A stretch of 12,208 nucleotides of DNA from Porticoccus sp. (GCA_011049795.1 DRHD01000242.1:1-12208); one strand, 5' to 3'; counted from the first letter of the stretch, positions 1 to 7,489 are shown. Program-made: numbers and translations. Notes: generated by a model not told the origin, from the sequence alone.

Positions 1-2198
1 GTACTTAACGCCTCAATACTCGACACTTCTACAGTAATCTCCATACGGACCGAAACACCCACCTGGGTCTCATCACTTTTGGAAGTCATGGCCAAGACAT
101 TGAGGCCAGACATATCAAGTACCATTGAGATATCTCTCAACAGGCCAGCCCTATCATAGGCATCAAGTGTAATTTTTACGGGATAAACTTGTTTTGGTGC
201 ACGACCCCAACTGACTTCAAGCACCCTCTCCGGCTCGGCAGCCTGTAGCCGTAGCAAGTTGCCACAGTCTTTGCGGTGTACTGAGACACCACGCCCACTG
301 GTGATATAGCCGCCGATCTGATCCCCTGGAACCGGACTACAACAGTGGGCAATACGAGTCAGCAGGTTTCCCACACCGTATATATATACTTCTGATTCAG
401 CATAGCGGCTTGCTTTGGCTGGCGAGGTAGGAGGCGTCTTGCGTTGCTGCCTGGTCATATCCAGTTGTGCTAACGCGGTATTGATAACTTGATCTATCCG
501 TACATCTCCGGCACCAATCGCCGCATAGAGGCCACCTACACCATGTTTATTATATTTTTCTGATATCGCATCAAGATCAACTTTTTTGATATTGAGCTGA
601 CGAAGTTCACGGTCAAGAATAGCCTTGCCAGCCAAGGTATTCTGTTCCTGGTTCTGTTTTCTGAACCATTGCTGAACCTTGGCGCGAGCTCTGGTGGTAT
701 GTAAGTAATTAAGTGCTGGAGACAACCAATCTCGACTGGGCGCTTCTTGCTTGCCCGTTAAAATTGACACCTGATCGGCAGTGTGGAGTGCCGTATTAAG
801 CGGCACTATTTTGCCATTTACTTTGGCACCTCGGCATCGGTGCCCAATAGAGGTGTGAACCCTATAGGCAAAATCCAGCGGTGTGGAACCCACGGCAAGA
901 TCAACCACATGCCCTTCTGGTGTAAAAATATAAATTCGGTCAGTCGAATTATCACGACTGAGTAATTCTTGCACATGGTCATCTTCAATTTCTTCATGCC
1001 ACTCCAATACTTGTCGGAGCCAGGCAATTTTGTCCTCATAACTGTTAGCAGCCGTGGTCTTGGCATCTGTGTCCTTATAACGCCAGTGGGAACAAACACC
1101 GTACTCAGCCTCTTCATTCATCTCGTAAGTGCGGATTTGAATTTCCAGCACCTTTCGATGAGGACCTATAACAGCCGTATGTAATGAGCGATAACCATTC
1201 TCTTTTGGGGAGGCGATATAGTCATCAAATTCATTGGGAATATTCCGCCAGTGGCTGTGGACTATACCTAACAAGGTGTAACAATCTGCGATGGTGGGCA
1301 CTAGTATTCTGACAGCGCGAATATCATAGATCTGCGAAAAACCTATATCCTTACGGTGCATTTTTCGCCAGATACTGTAAATATGCTTGGCCCGCCCAGC
1401 GATATCACCCTCAATCCCAGCCTTTGTCAGCTCTATTTCAAGGGTGCTGATGACTTCCTTGATGTACTGCTGACGGTCCATTCTCCGTTCATCCAGCAAC
1501 CGAGCAATACGCATATATTCATCGGTCTCAAGATAGCGAAAGGCCAGATCCTCCAGTTCCCACTTTAACTGGCCGATACCTAACCGGTGGGCCATAGGTG
1601 CGTAGACGTCAAAGATTTCGCGAGCGACACGTAAACGTTTTTCTTCCGCTGCCGTCTTTAGCGCACGAATGGCACAAGTTCGTTCGGCAATTTTAATCAG
1701 GGCCACTCGCACATCATCAATAATAGAAACAAGCATTTCCCTGACTTTGGTTGCTTGCACTGTTCCGGCATGACCGAATACGCCATCATCCCCATCTGCC
1801 CTCAAGGTGCTAATGACGGCCATCTTTCGAACGCTCTCAATCAATTTGGTGACACTCTCACCAAATTGAGCCCGCACTGTTTCAATAGGTAACCGGCCTT
1901 CCCTAACCGCTCGATAAAGAATGGATGCGACTAAGCTATCCTGATCATAAAGATGGAGCTCTGTGAGAATTTCTGCCATTTCCAGGCCTGTGCGAAAACT
2001 ACTGACAGTAGCCGCCCAAACTTGATCATTAACAGGGTGAACAATTGCTTCAGACCCACGGGCCAATTCACAAGCAGCTGCAAGGGTTTCTCTGGAAAAA
2101 CCACCTTCAGCAACCTTAGAAAGTAGGTCTGTGGTCCACTGATCAATACAAATATCCCCATCATCATGAAGGGGGTGACGATCCCTAACCTGTACCAT
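1..2198 (-). CDS. relA: RelA, monofunctional (p)ppGpp synthetase I (C-terminus cut by window edge)
   Basis: RelA makes the alarmone (p)ppGpp from ATP and GTP/GDP when uncharged tRNA occupies the ribosomal A site. The frame is open for 732 codons from an ATG preceded by an AGGTAGAG Shine-Dalgarno (2205-2212), and it runs off the window. About 15-25 residues are probably missing. The start MVQVR resembles Pseudomonas RelA. Residues 1-200 are the degenerate hydrolase domain: ILYRAVREG (93-101) stands where SpoT has the HD metal motif, so hydrolysis should be lost. The synthetase domain shows RAKHIYSIWRKM (269-280), D292 in YDIRAVR, the RelA-type EFDD loop (323-326), NGYRSLH (334-340) and E352 in EIQIRT. 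The D292-E352 spacing of 60 equals that of the E. coli catalytic pair. A TGS domain (about 421-481), a CC/H/C zinc-finger-like motif (C619, C620, H641, C645) and an ACT domain (from about 670) follow. No frameshift was found; residue counts agree along the whole frame. Confidence 0.97.
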   Translation of the reverse strand, partial: MVQVRDRHPLHDDGDICIDQWTTDLLSKVAEGGFSRETLAAACELARGSEAIVHPVNDQVWAATVSSFRTGLEMAEILTELHLYDQDSLVASILYRAVREGRLPIETVRAQFGESVTKLIESVRKMAVISTLRADGDDGVFGHAGTVQATKVREMLVSIIDDVRVALIKIAERTCAIRALKTAAEEKRLRVAREIFDVYAPMAHRLGIGQLKWELEDLAFRYLETDEYMRIARLLDERRMDRQQYIKEVISTLEIELTKAGIEGDIAGRAKHIYSIWRKMHRKDIGFSQIYDIRAVRILVPTIADCYTLLGIVHSHWRNIPNEFDDYIASPKENGYRSLHTAVIGPHRKVLEIQIRTYEMNEEAEYGVCSHWRYKDTDAKTTAANSYEDKIAWLRQVLEWHEEIEDDHVQELLSRDNSTDRIYIFTPEGHVVDLAVGSTPLDFAYRVHTSIGHRCRGAKVNGKIVPLNTALHTADQVSILTGKQEAPSRDWLSPALNYLHTTRARAKVQQWFRKQNQEQNTLAGKAILDRELRQLNIKKVDLDAISEKYNKHGVGGLYAAIGAGDVRIDQVINTALAQLDMTRQQRKTPPTSPAKASRYAESEVYIYGVGNLLTRIAHCCSPVPGDQIGGYITSGRGVSVHRKDCGNLLRLQAAEPERVLEVSWGRAPKQVYPVKITLDAYDRAGLLRDISMVLDMSGLNVLAMTSKSDETQVGVSVRMEITVEVSSIEALS

Positions 2199-2204
2199 AG
2201 ATGG

Positions 2205-2212
2205 CTCTACCT
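2205..2212 (-). promoter_or_regulatory. Ribosome binding site of relA
   Basis: Minus-strand AGGTAGAG lies six bases before the relA ATG at 2198. It supports that start over any alternative codon. Confidence 0.6.
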
Positions 2213-2241
2213 AAACACGATCTGCTCATCATCATTGGACG

Positions 2242-2338
2242 AGAATGTGTATTCTGAAATCAGCCCCAGTAGGGGCACTGCCAGGCAATAATTTGCATCG
2301 GAGCTTACCCCCTCAGGCGGATGACCTGCAACCTGGGG
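2242..2338. other. Cluster of short hairpins in the cysM-relA gap
   Basis: The 163-bp gap between the cysM stop and the relA start holds three inverted repeats. AGAAT-GTGT-ATTCT (2242-2255) is a perfect 5-bp stem. GCCCC-AGTA-GGGGC (2263-2276) is a perfect 5-bp stem. CCC-T-CAGG (2310-2317) can pair with CCTGGGG (2332-2338), giving a 7-bp stem with a one-base bulge. None is followed on the minus strand by a T-run, so none is a classical Rho-independent terminator. They could be weak termination or attenuation structures between cysM and relA, or part of a relA leader. No gene-sized ORF lies in the gap. Confidence 0.4.
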
Positions 2339-2361
2339 CTACACTCAAAGAACATAAATGA

Positions 2362-3246
2362 CTAATAAATACCAGAAGACAGGTAACGGTCTCCCCGATC
2401 ACAGATAATGGCCACAATCACAGCATTTTCAATACCAGCTGATAATCTTAAGGCCCCTGCCACCGCACCACCGGAAGAGACACCACAGAATATCCCCTCT
2501 TCACAGGCCAATCTCCGCATGCATTCCTCAGCCTCCTGTTGCCCCATGTCCATGGTGCTATCAACTCGAGAGGCATCAAAAATTTCAGGAAGGTATTCTT
2601 TCGGCCAACGCCGAATACCTGGGATGCTGGCACCCTCTTCAGGCTGTAGACCAATAATCTGAATATCAGGATTTTGTTCTTTCAGGTAACGGGACACGCC
2701 CATAATGGTGCCCGTCGTCCCCATTGAGCTGACAAAATGGGTGACTTGCCCACCGCTTTGCCGCCATATTTCAGGCCCAGTATGTTCGTAGTGAGCCAAA
2801 GGATTGTCCGTATTGCCAAACTGATCTAATACTTTACCCTTTCCTTCTGCTTCCATCGCTTTAGCGAGATCACGTGCACCTTCCATACTGGCTTCTTTGG
2901 TAACCGGGATCAATTCAGCACCATATGCCCTCATAGCGGCTTTTCGCTCATCAGTGCTATTCTCTGGCATGATTAATACCATTTTGTAGCCTTTAATAGC
3001 CGCAGCCATCGCCAGCGCAATGCCAGTATTACCCGAGGTCGCTTCGATAAGCGTATCACCAGGGCAAATATCACCACGGGCCTCAGCCTGCTGAATCATA
3101 CTCATGGCAGGCCTGTCCTTGACGGAACCCGCAGGATTATTACCCTCCAGTTTCACAAGAAGTGTATTGCTTGTGTTACCAGGGAGACGTTGTAATTGTA
3201 TAAGCGGGGTTTCCCCCACACAGGATTCAATAGTTGGGTACGACAT
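2362..3246 (-). CDS. cysM: Cysteine synthase B (O-acetylserine sulfhydrylase B)
   Basis: CysM is a cytoplasmic PLP enzyme that makes cysteine from O-acetyl-L-serine and sulfide, and in many bacteria also S-sulfocysteine from thiosulfate. The 294-residue product has the family's usual length. It shows NNPAGSVKDRP with the Schiff-base lysine K43, the substrate loop EATSGNTG (68-75), the PLP-phosphate loop SSMGTTGT (173-180) and the cofactor-ring serine motif GVSSGG (255-260). RRWP (212-215) and the overall sequence fit the CysM rather than the CysK branch. An upstream TTG at 3261 would add five residues. I chose the ATG at 3246 because the product then begins MSYPTIESCVG, matching related proteins, with GAGAG just upstream. 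The 231-bp gap upstream leaves room for its own promoter. In Pseudomonas rlmD normally lies between cysM and relA; here it is absent. Confidence 0.96.
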   Translation of the reverse strand: MSYPTIESCVGETPLIQLQRLPGNTSNTLLVKLEGNNPAGSVKDRPAMSMIQQAEARGDICPGDTLIEATSGNTGIALAMAAAIKGYKMVLIMPENSTDERKAAMRAYGAELIPVTKEASMEGARDLAKAMEAEGKGKVLDQFGNTDNPLAHYEHTGPEIWRQSGGQVTHFVSSMGTTGTIMGVSRYLKEQNPDIQIIGLQPEEGASIPGIRRWPKEYLPEIFDASRVDSTMDMGQQEAEECMRRLACEEGIFCGVSSGGAVAGALRLSAGIENAVIVAIICDRGDRYLSSGIY

Positions 3247-3312
3247 CAATCTCTCAACCAAAATAAACGCACGACTACTCGTCTAGTAAGTAGCACCTTG
3301 TGTAAAGCCCAT

Positions 3313-3320
3313 ATTTTATA
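3313..3320 (-). promoter_or_regulatory. Possible -10 element upstream of cysM
   Basis: Minus-strand TATAAAAT lies about 67 bases before the cysM start in an AT-rich gap. No good -35 hexamer is present at 16-18 bases spacing (best candidates match about two of six positions). The call therefore rests on the -10-like element and the gap length alone. Confidence 0.22.
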
Positions 3321-3445
3321 GTGAGGCGCAGATCTTTACCCGAAAAATAGCTCGAACCTAAGATAGATTAATAATAATCACCTTCGAATCGGTTATTGAG
3401 TAAATCCTAAATAGTCATACAACAGATATAAATTGTTACCGCTTC

Positions 3446-3475
3446 ACTGGCACTTATTAACAGTAGAACTGGCAC
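3446..3475. repeat. Direct repeat ACTGGCAC, two copies 22 bp apart after acpS
   Basis: ACTGGCAC occurs at 3446-3453 and again at 3468-3475 in the gap just downstream of the acpS stop. A third copy at 3547-3554 lies inside the acpS coding sequence. The first two start 22 bp apart, about two helical turns. A short CAGT-AGA-ACTG stem (3461-3471) overlaps the second copy. No function can be assigned and chance is possible. Confidence 0.35.
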
Positions 3476-3477
3476 CA

Positions 3478-3855
3478 TTAGTCACAAGAAAGAGTCACAA
3501 AAGCTACAACAAAATCACGCTCATCCGACAGACTAACCAACACTTTACTGGCACCCATCTCTACCATGCGTGCGTGTGCGGCACCAGTGAACGTCAGCAA
3601 AGGCGCACCGGCACTATCATTACTAACTTCAATATCCTTCCAGGAAATAGTTCCGATCCCCATCCCCAACGCCTTACTGGCCGCCTCCTTGGCAGCATAG
3701 CGTTTTGCCAGGTAAGCCTCTGGCTGTTTTTTATTATCAAAGATGGCGAGTTCTGCCGGGCACAAAATTCTTTCTGCAAAAAAATGACCCCGACGGTCAA
3801 GAACATCTTTAATTCGGGCTATTTGAACAATATCAGTGCCAATACCAATAATCAT
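3478..3855 (-). CDS. acpS: Holo-[acyl-carrier-protein] synthase
   Basis: AcpS transfers 4'-phosphopantetheine from CoA to the serine of acyl carrier protein, activating ACP for fatty-acid synthesis in the cytoplasm. The product of 125 residues is close to the 126 of E. coli AcpS. It opens with IIGIGTDIV, which carries the Mg-binding D8. It also has the signature RYAAKEAASKALG (52-64), with E57 and K61 at the conserved positions, and the C-terminal SLSDERDFVVAFV strand. An upstream TTG at 3867 would add four residues. The ATG at 3855 is preferred because GGGAG lies five bases upstream and the family begins at this point. The gene follows recO after only 53 bp. In E. coli pdxJ lies between recO and acpS; here it is missing. 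Confidence 0.96.
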   Translation of the reverse strand: MIIGIGTDIVQIARIKDVLDRRGHFFAERILCPAELAIFDNKKQPEAYLAKRYAAKEAASKALGMGIGTISWKDIEVSNDSAGAPLLTFTGAAHARMVEMGASKVLVSLSDERDFVVAFVTLSCD

Positions 3856-3860
3856 GAACA

Positions 3861-3865
3861 CTCCC
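3861..3865 (-). promoter_or_regulatory. Ribosome binding site of acpS
   Basis: Minus-strand GGGAG sits five bases before the ATG at 3855. It fixes that start rather than the TTG at 3867, which the Shine-Dalgarno itself overlaps. Confidence 0.65.
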
Positions 3866-3908
3866 AATCGCTAAATCCTAGCATGGTCTCACAGACAAAG
3901 ACTCGTGC

Positions 3909-4610
3909 TTAGTAAAATAACTCTCTACTACGCAAAGGCTTACCGCCCAAATGTGGCTCTAGCGCCAAGCGCATCAGCCTTTTTTTAGACTGGCCGACTG
4001 ACGGAGTTGAATCATTGCCATGATGGATAGCGAGAAGCTCTGCACCCTGAAACCAGTTAGGTGCACGACGACCCCCACTAACAAAATGTCTAGCCACCAA
4101 ACCTGCAGTAGGGTCAAACCAATACCACTGGTCTGGCACAACAGGCTTTCCAGACTCTGCTTCAATATCAAGCACAAGCCCATAACCAAGGTCGCTCAAT
4201 AAATAGGTTTCAAATTGTCGAAGTGCAGGTTCAACTTGATCACCATCGACGAGTTTCGTCATTATTTCGAGATAACAGTCAAAAATCCACTCGTGGGGAT
4301 CATGTTCAGCTAATAACCGCAGCAACAATTCATTGAGGTAGAACCCACTATAAAGACGTTCACCTACCAGCATCAGAGAAGCCCCAGATTGCTCTGCACT
4401 TACCAGCGTCTTTAAGTCTGACTTACCGCTCCACCCAACTAATAATGGGGTGAATGGTGAAAGGTTTCTCGTGGAATTTTTGGTGCGTCGAGGACTCCGC
4501 GCTACGGCTCTAAATCGGCCATGATGACGGGAAAAAAGATCAACCAACTGGCTGGTTTCACGATAAGGCCGAGTATGGAGTACAAATGCTGGCTCATTAT
4601 CAACACGCAT
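3909..4610 (-). CDS. recO: DNA repair protein RecO
   Basis: RecO works with RecR to load RecA onto SSB-coated single-stranded DNA in gap repair (RecF pathway). The 233-residue product has an N-terminal OB-fold region opening with AFVLHTRPYRETSQLVDLFS. A helical middle follows, with LYSGFYLNELLLRLL and the EPALRQFETYLLSDLGYG segment. It ends in the family C-terminal motif LGGKPLRSRELF. There is no four-cysteine zinc site, as in E. coli RecO. A GTG at 4616 would add two residues. GGGTAAAG upstream (about 4619-4626 on this strand) could serve either start, so I take the ATG at 4610 with modest certainty. RecO follows era after 107 bp and precedes acpS. Confidence 0.95.
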   Translation of the reverse strand: MRVDNEPAFVLHTRPYRETSQLVDLFSRHHGRFRAVARSPRRTKNSTRNLSPFTPLLVGWSGKSDLKTLVSAEQSGASLMLVGERLYSGFYLNELLLRLLAEHDPHEWIFDCYLEIMTKLVDGDQVEPALRQFETYLLSDLGYGLVLDIEAESGKPVVPDQWYWFDPTAGLVARHFVSGGRRAPNWFQGAELLAIHHGNDSTPSVGQSKKRLMRLALEPHLGGKPLRSRELFY

Positions 4611-4698
4611 AATCACTTTACCCAGTGCTGACTATTTGGACCAAGAAGATTCTGGGAGTTTTCAGAAATATCACCGTTAACGTTCATCAAACCCTAGC

Positions 4699-4715
4699 GT
4701 CAGAGACAGTCTGAC
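4699..4715 (-). other. Hairpin directly after era
   Basis: GTCAGA-GACAG-TCTGAC is a perfect 6-bp stem with a five-base loop, starting two bases past the era stop codon on the minus strand. It is followed by GCTAGGGTTTG, with only three T in a row, so it is a weak terminator candidate at best. It might instead be an RNA-processing or 3'-end-stabilising hairpin between era and recO. Confidence 0.4.
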
Positions 4716-4717
4716 TA

Positions 4718-5623
4718 TTAATCGTATCCCAGGCTGCGTAATGCCCTATCATCATCCGACCACCCTCTACGAACCTTGACCCATAGATTGAGCATTACCT
4801 TACAATCTAGCAACCGCTCCATATCAAGGCGTGCTTCTGAGCCAATCTTTTTCAAACGGGAACCCTTGTCACCGATAATAATTTTTTTCTGCCCGTCTCG
4901 CTCCACCAATATGAGCGCATTAATATGACAGATTTTCCCCTCATATTTGAAGGCCTCAATCTCCACAGCCACCTCGTAAGGCACCTCTGCACCTAGTTGA
5001 CGGGTGATTTTCTCTCGAACTAGCTCTGCAACAAGAAAGCGTTGGCTACGATCAGTGATTTGATCTTCAGGAAAATAATGCACACCCTCAGGAATATGTT
5101 GCTTAACAGCTTCTTCAAGAAGCTCTAGCTGTTGTCCGTATAGTGCGGAAATGGGGATTAGTTGAGCTTCGGGCATACGCTGGGCTAATTTTTTCAGGTG
5201 TGGTAGTAATTCAGACTTGCTTTCCAACCTATCAAGTTTATTGATTGCGATAATGACTGGAGAACTGGACTTCATTACTTCCTCTGCGACCTTCTCATCA
5301 GCCACCGTCCAAGCACTACGATCTACTACAAAAACCACCACATCAACATCACGAATGGCGCTCTCGGCAGCACGGTTCATATACTTATTAATGGCTTTTT
5401 GTTGATTCGTGTGAATACCCGGCGTATCCACAAAAATAAACTGCGTATCTCCTTCTGTTTTGATACCCAGCGTATTGTGTCGAGTTGTTTGGGGTTTACG
5501 AGAAGTAATACTAATTTTTTGACCCAGCAAGTGATTAAGCAATGTGGATTTACCCACATTAGGGCGCCCAACAATGGCTACATAACCACAATATTGTGTT
5601 GCTGCTGGTTCAGTTCCGGTCAT
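4718..5623 (-). CDS. era: GTPase Era
   Basis: Era is an essential GTPase that binds the 3' end of 16S rRNA and checks late 30S-subunit assembly, partly at the inner membrane. The product has 301 residues, like E. coli Era. The GTPase motifs are in order: G1 GRPNVGKS (19-26), switch I around TTRHN (46-50), G3 DTPG (66-69), G4 NKLD (128-131) and G5 SAL (159-161). A C-terminal KH domain carries the RNA-binding GxxG loop GDKG (251-254) within [16 protein letters not shown]. The ATG overlaps the rnc TGA as ATGA, so translation is probably coupled to RNase III, the same pairing as in E. coli. No defects are visible. Confidence 0.98.
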   Translation of the reverse strand: MTGTEPAATQYCGYVAIVGRPNVGKSTLLNHLLGQKISITSRKPQTTRHNTLGIKTEGDTQFIFVDTPGIHTNQQKAINKYMNRAAESAIRDVDVVVFVVDRSAWTVADEKVAEEVMKSSSPVIIAINKLDRLESKSELLPHLKKLAQRMPEAQLIPISALYGQQLELLEEAVKQHIPEGVHYFPEDQITDRSQRFLVAELVREKITRQLGAEVPYEVAVEIEAFKYEGKICHINALILVERDGQKKIIIGDKGSRLKKIGSEARLDMERLLDCKVMLNLWVKVRRGWSDDDRALRSLGYD

Positions 5624-6291
5624 GCAATTAATCCTTTTAGAGCCAACTCAGCGGCTTGTTTTTCGGCATGGCGACGACTGCTGCCACAACCTATAGTGGG
5701 TTTCTTCAAGCCGTCGACTCTACAATGCACAGTAAATTGTTGATTGTGCTCTACACCAGAAACACCCACCACCTCGTAGACCGGTAAAGGGCTGCCGCTG
5801 GACTGCATAAATTCCTGAAGCTGGGTTTTTGGGTCTTTCAGGCCCTGATCATTAAGGTTCTCTAATCTGGATTCAAACCATTGGAGAACAGACTTTTCAC
5901 AAGGAGGCATACCGCCATCAAGGTAGATAGCCCCGATAATGGCTTCTACAGTATCCGCTAGAATTGAAGCACGACGGTGACCACCAGATTTTATTTCCCC
6001 CGCTCCCAAATGTAGATGCTCGCTCAACTGTAGTTCATTAGCGACTTCAGTGAGCGTGACACCTTTAACCAAGCTGGAACGATAGCGGCTGAGTTCACCT
6101 TCTCTAATATCAGGTAACCGCTGATAAATGGCATGGCCAATAATAAAATTTAGCGCGGCATCACCAAGAAATTCAAGCCGTTCATTGTTGCTGGAACTAC
6201 AACTTCTATGGGTCAGGGCCAGCTCCAATAAAGCGTGATCATTGAACTGATAACCAATGCGATTCAAGAAACGTTGTTTAGTAATTTGCAC
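5620..6291 (-). CDS. rnc: Ribonuclease III
   Basis: RNase III cuts double-stranded RNA; it processes the rRNA precursor and many mRNAs. The 223-residue product has the nuclease signature [12 protein letters not shown] (36-47), with catalytic E40 and D44. The second acidic pair, D113 and E116, lies in [16 protein letters not shown] double-stranded-RNA-binding domain spans roughly 152-222, beginning [12 protein letters not shown] and ending with [16 protein letters not shown]. The start is a GTG; no ATG lies between the upstream in-frame stop and the conserved RFLNRIGY region, and the Shine-Dalgarno is weak. The gene begins 24 bp after the DUF4845 stop. RNase III often autoregulates by cutting its own leader in E. 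coli; whether that happens here cannot be seen. Confidence 0.97.
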   Translation of the reverse strand: MQITKQRFLNRIGYQFNDHALLELALTHRSCSSSNNERLEFLGDAALNFIIGHAIYQRLPDIREGELSRYRSSLVKGVTLTEVANELQLSEHLHLGAGEIKSGGHRRASILADTVEAIIGAIYLDGGMPPCEKSVLQWFESRLENLNDQGLKDPKTQLQEFMQSSGSPLPVYEVVGVSGVEHNQQFTVHCRVDGLKKPTIGCGSSRRHAEKQAAELALKGLIA

Positions 6292-6315
6292 CCGATATGA
6301 TCTACTTATCTTTAA

Positions 6316-6681
6316 TTACTTGGAGCTGTCGTAACTATTTTCAAAACGAACAACGACATCCACATTCCCCATAAACTCGATACGTTTTTCATAATTCAAC
6401 GTAACCAGTGTCTTGGTTTTCTCACGGATAATTTTTATCTGTTTCGTATCGATATCACGTACATTGTTAATATCGAAGGAGCTGCTAAGTTTTTTTCTCA
6501 CGCCTTTGTCTGTCATCGTATGAATATTTTCATGAGCCAGAGAGTCTAGCGCCGCACGAACAAAGGAATTATCCAGATATAACGGCCCCACTTTAAAAGC
6601 GGCTGTCAGAAAAAACCCCACAACAAGTAATACGGTAAGCCCACCAAGGACAGTCATCCCTTTTTGCTTATGATGCGTCAT
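6316..6681 (-). CDS. DUF4845-type small membrane protein
   Basis: This 121-residue protein of unknown function has a short basic N-terminus (MTHHKQKG) followed by one hydrophobic segment (about residues 9-29, MTVLGGLTVLLVVGFFLTAAF) and a soluble tail of about 90 residues. The tail probably lies in the periplasm. Size, N-terminal pattern and position between lepB and rnc match the DUF4845 family common in gamma- and betaproteobacteria. The KG-MTVLG start resembles a type IV prepilin leader but lacks the conserved glutamate at position 5. An ATG at 6699 would add six residues. I prefer the ATG at 6681 because GGAG (6690-6693) lies eight bases upstream. Its placement suggests co-expression with lepB, rnc and era; nothing in the sequence reveals its role. 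Confidence 0.8.
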   Translation of the reverse strand: MTHHKQKGMTVLGGLTVLLVVGFFLTAAFKVGPLYLDNSFVRAALDSLAHENIHTMTDKGVRKKLSSSFDINNVRDIDTKQIKIIREKTKTLVTLNYEKRIEFMGNVDVVVRFENSYDSSK

Positions 6682-6689
6682 GATTCTAT

Positions 6690-6693
6690 CTCC
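6690..6693 (-). promoter_or_regulatory. Ribosome binding site of the DUF4845 gene
   Basis: Minus-strand GGAG lies eight bases before the ATG at 6681 and inside the coding region that the alternative ATG at 6699 would need. It favours the shorter product. Confidence 0.5.
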
Positions 6694-6714
6694 ATTCATA
6701 TCTTCAAACTGTGA

Positions 6715-7464
6715 CTACTGGATTTTGCCCATTCGGCTAAAGCTAGGCAAGCTGCTGAACGATTCCCAGTGCATCCATACTGCTACGGCCTTTCCAACAA
6801 TATTTTTCTCTGGAACAGGACCCCAAACACGGCTATCGCTACTGTTATCACGATTATCGCCCACCATAAAATAATGCCCCTTCGGTACCACAATAGCGTA
6901 GTTTTGCCCTAAGCGTCCCGCCACCTTACGTTTCTGTATTCGGTGTACAACACCATCCAAATCCTCTTCCATCAACAGAAAACGAGGATCTGTAGGTGTT
7001 TCTGGATAGACTGTTTGCTCAGCCAATTTGTCGTTAACGTAAAGTATATTATTGATGATCCGGATACTATCCCCGGGAAGGCCTATCACCCGTTTAATAA
7101 AATATCGGTCATCATTCGGTGGGAAAAACACCATCACATCGCCACGCTGTGGTTCACTCACAGGAATAACCTTGGTACCGGTAATCGGCAAGCGCAAACC
7201 ATAGGCATACTTATTAACGAGAATAAAGTCACCGACCTTCAGTGTTGGAATCATTGAGCCTGAAGGAATCTGAAACGGCTCGAATAAAAAAGAGCGAAGG
7301 ACAAAAACTACCAGTAATACAGGAAAGAAGGAGCCACTGTATTCAACCCAAGTGGGTACTGGCTGATCACCACGCTTTTTAGCTAACACCAAGCGATCTA
7401 TAAACCAGATAATCCCAGTGACAATCACCAGTATCATCAGTACCAGTGGGAAATTAATATCCAT
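6715..7464 (-). CDS. lepB: Signal peptidase I
   Basis: LepB removes signal peptides from exported proteins at the periplasmic face of the inner membrane. The 249-residue product has two N-terminal membrane segments (about 5-22 and 46-60) separated by a basic cytoplasmic loop. The catalytic serine S70 lies in QIPSGSMIPTL, the general-base lysine K124 in RYFIKRVIGLPGD, and the conserved box GDNRDNSSDSR spans 202-212. It is shorter than E. coli LepB (324) and Pseudomonas LepB (about 284), mostly through a compact periplasmic region; the family core looks intact. The ATG has AGAGAGA a few bases upstream and lies 25 bp after the lepA stop, the usual lepA-lepB pair. Likely clients from this window include MucD, whose signal peptide is visible. 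Confidence 0.97.
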   Translation of the reverse strand: MDINFPLVLMILVIVTGIIWFIDRLVLAKKRGDQPVPTWVEYSGSFFPVLLVVFVLRSFLFEPFQIPSGSMIPTLKVGDFILVNKYAYGLRLPITGTKVIPVSEPQRGDVMVFFPPNDDRYFIKRVIGLPGDSIRIINNILYVNDKLAEQTVYPETPTDPRFLLMEEDLDGVVHRIQKRKVAGRLGQNYAIVVPKGHYFMVGDNRDNSSDSRVWGPVPEKNIVGKAVAVWMHWESFSSLPSFSRMGKIQ

Positions 7465-7489
7465 TCAGCTATCTCTCTTATCTGTCGTG

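Noticed and set aside
818..1117. 99-residue minus-strand frame and other frames within 783-2167
   Set aside because: They lie in alternative frames of relA, whose own frame is continuous and carries all family motifs with consistent residue counts.
2308..2338. Bulged GC hairpin as a Rho-independent terminator of cysM
   Set aside because: No T-tract follows on the minus strand, and the stem competes with an alternative CAGG/CCTG pairing; kept only as a structural note.
2408..2662. 84-residue plus-strand frame and overlapping minus-strand frame in cysM
   Set aside because: Both are shadows of the intact CysM coding sequence.
3857..3886. Short ATG frame of ten codons ending in a TGA that overlaps the acpS ATG
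   Set aside because: The ribosome binding site is poor and too close, the frame is tiny, and no conserved feature supports a leader peptide or a pdxJ remnant.
3433..3912. 159-residue plus-strand frame covering the whole of acpS
   Set aside because: It is antisense to a well-supported AcpS gene, has no recognisable domain or good ribosome binding site, and looks like a shadow frame.
5399..5743. 114-residue plus-strand frame spanning the era-rnc junction
   Set aside because: It is antisense to two intact genes that overlap by ATGA; no independent support.
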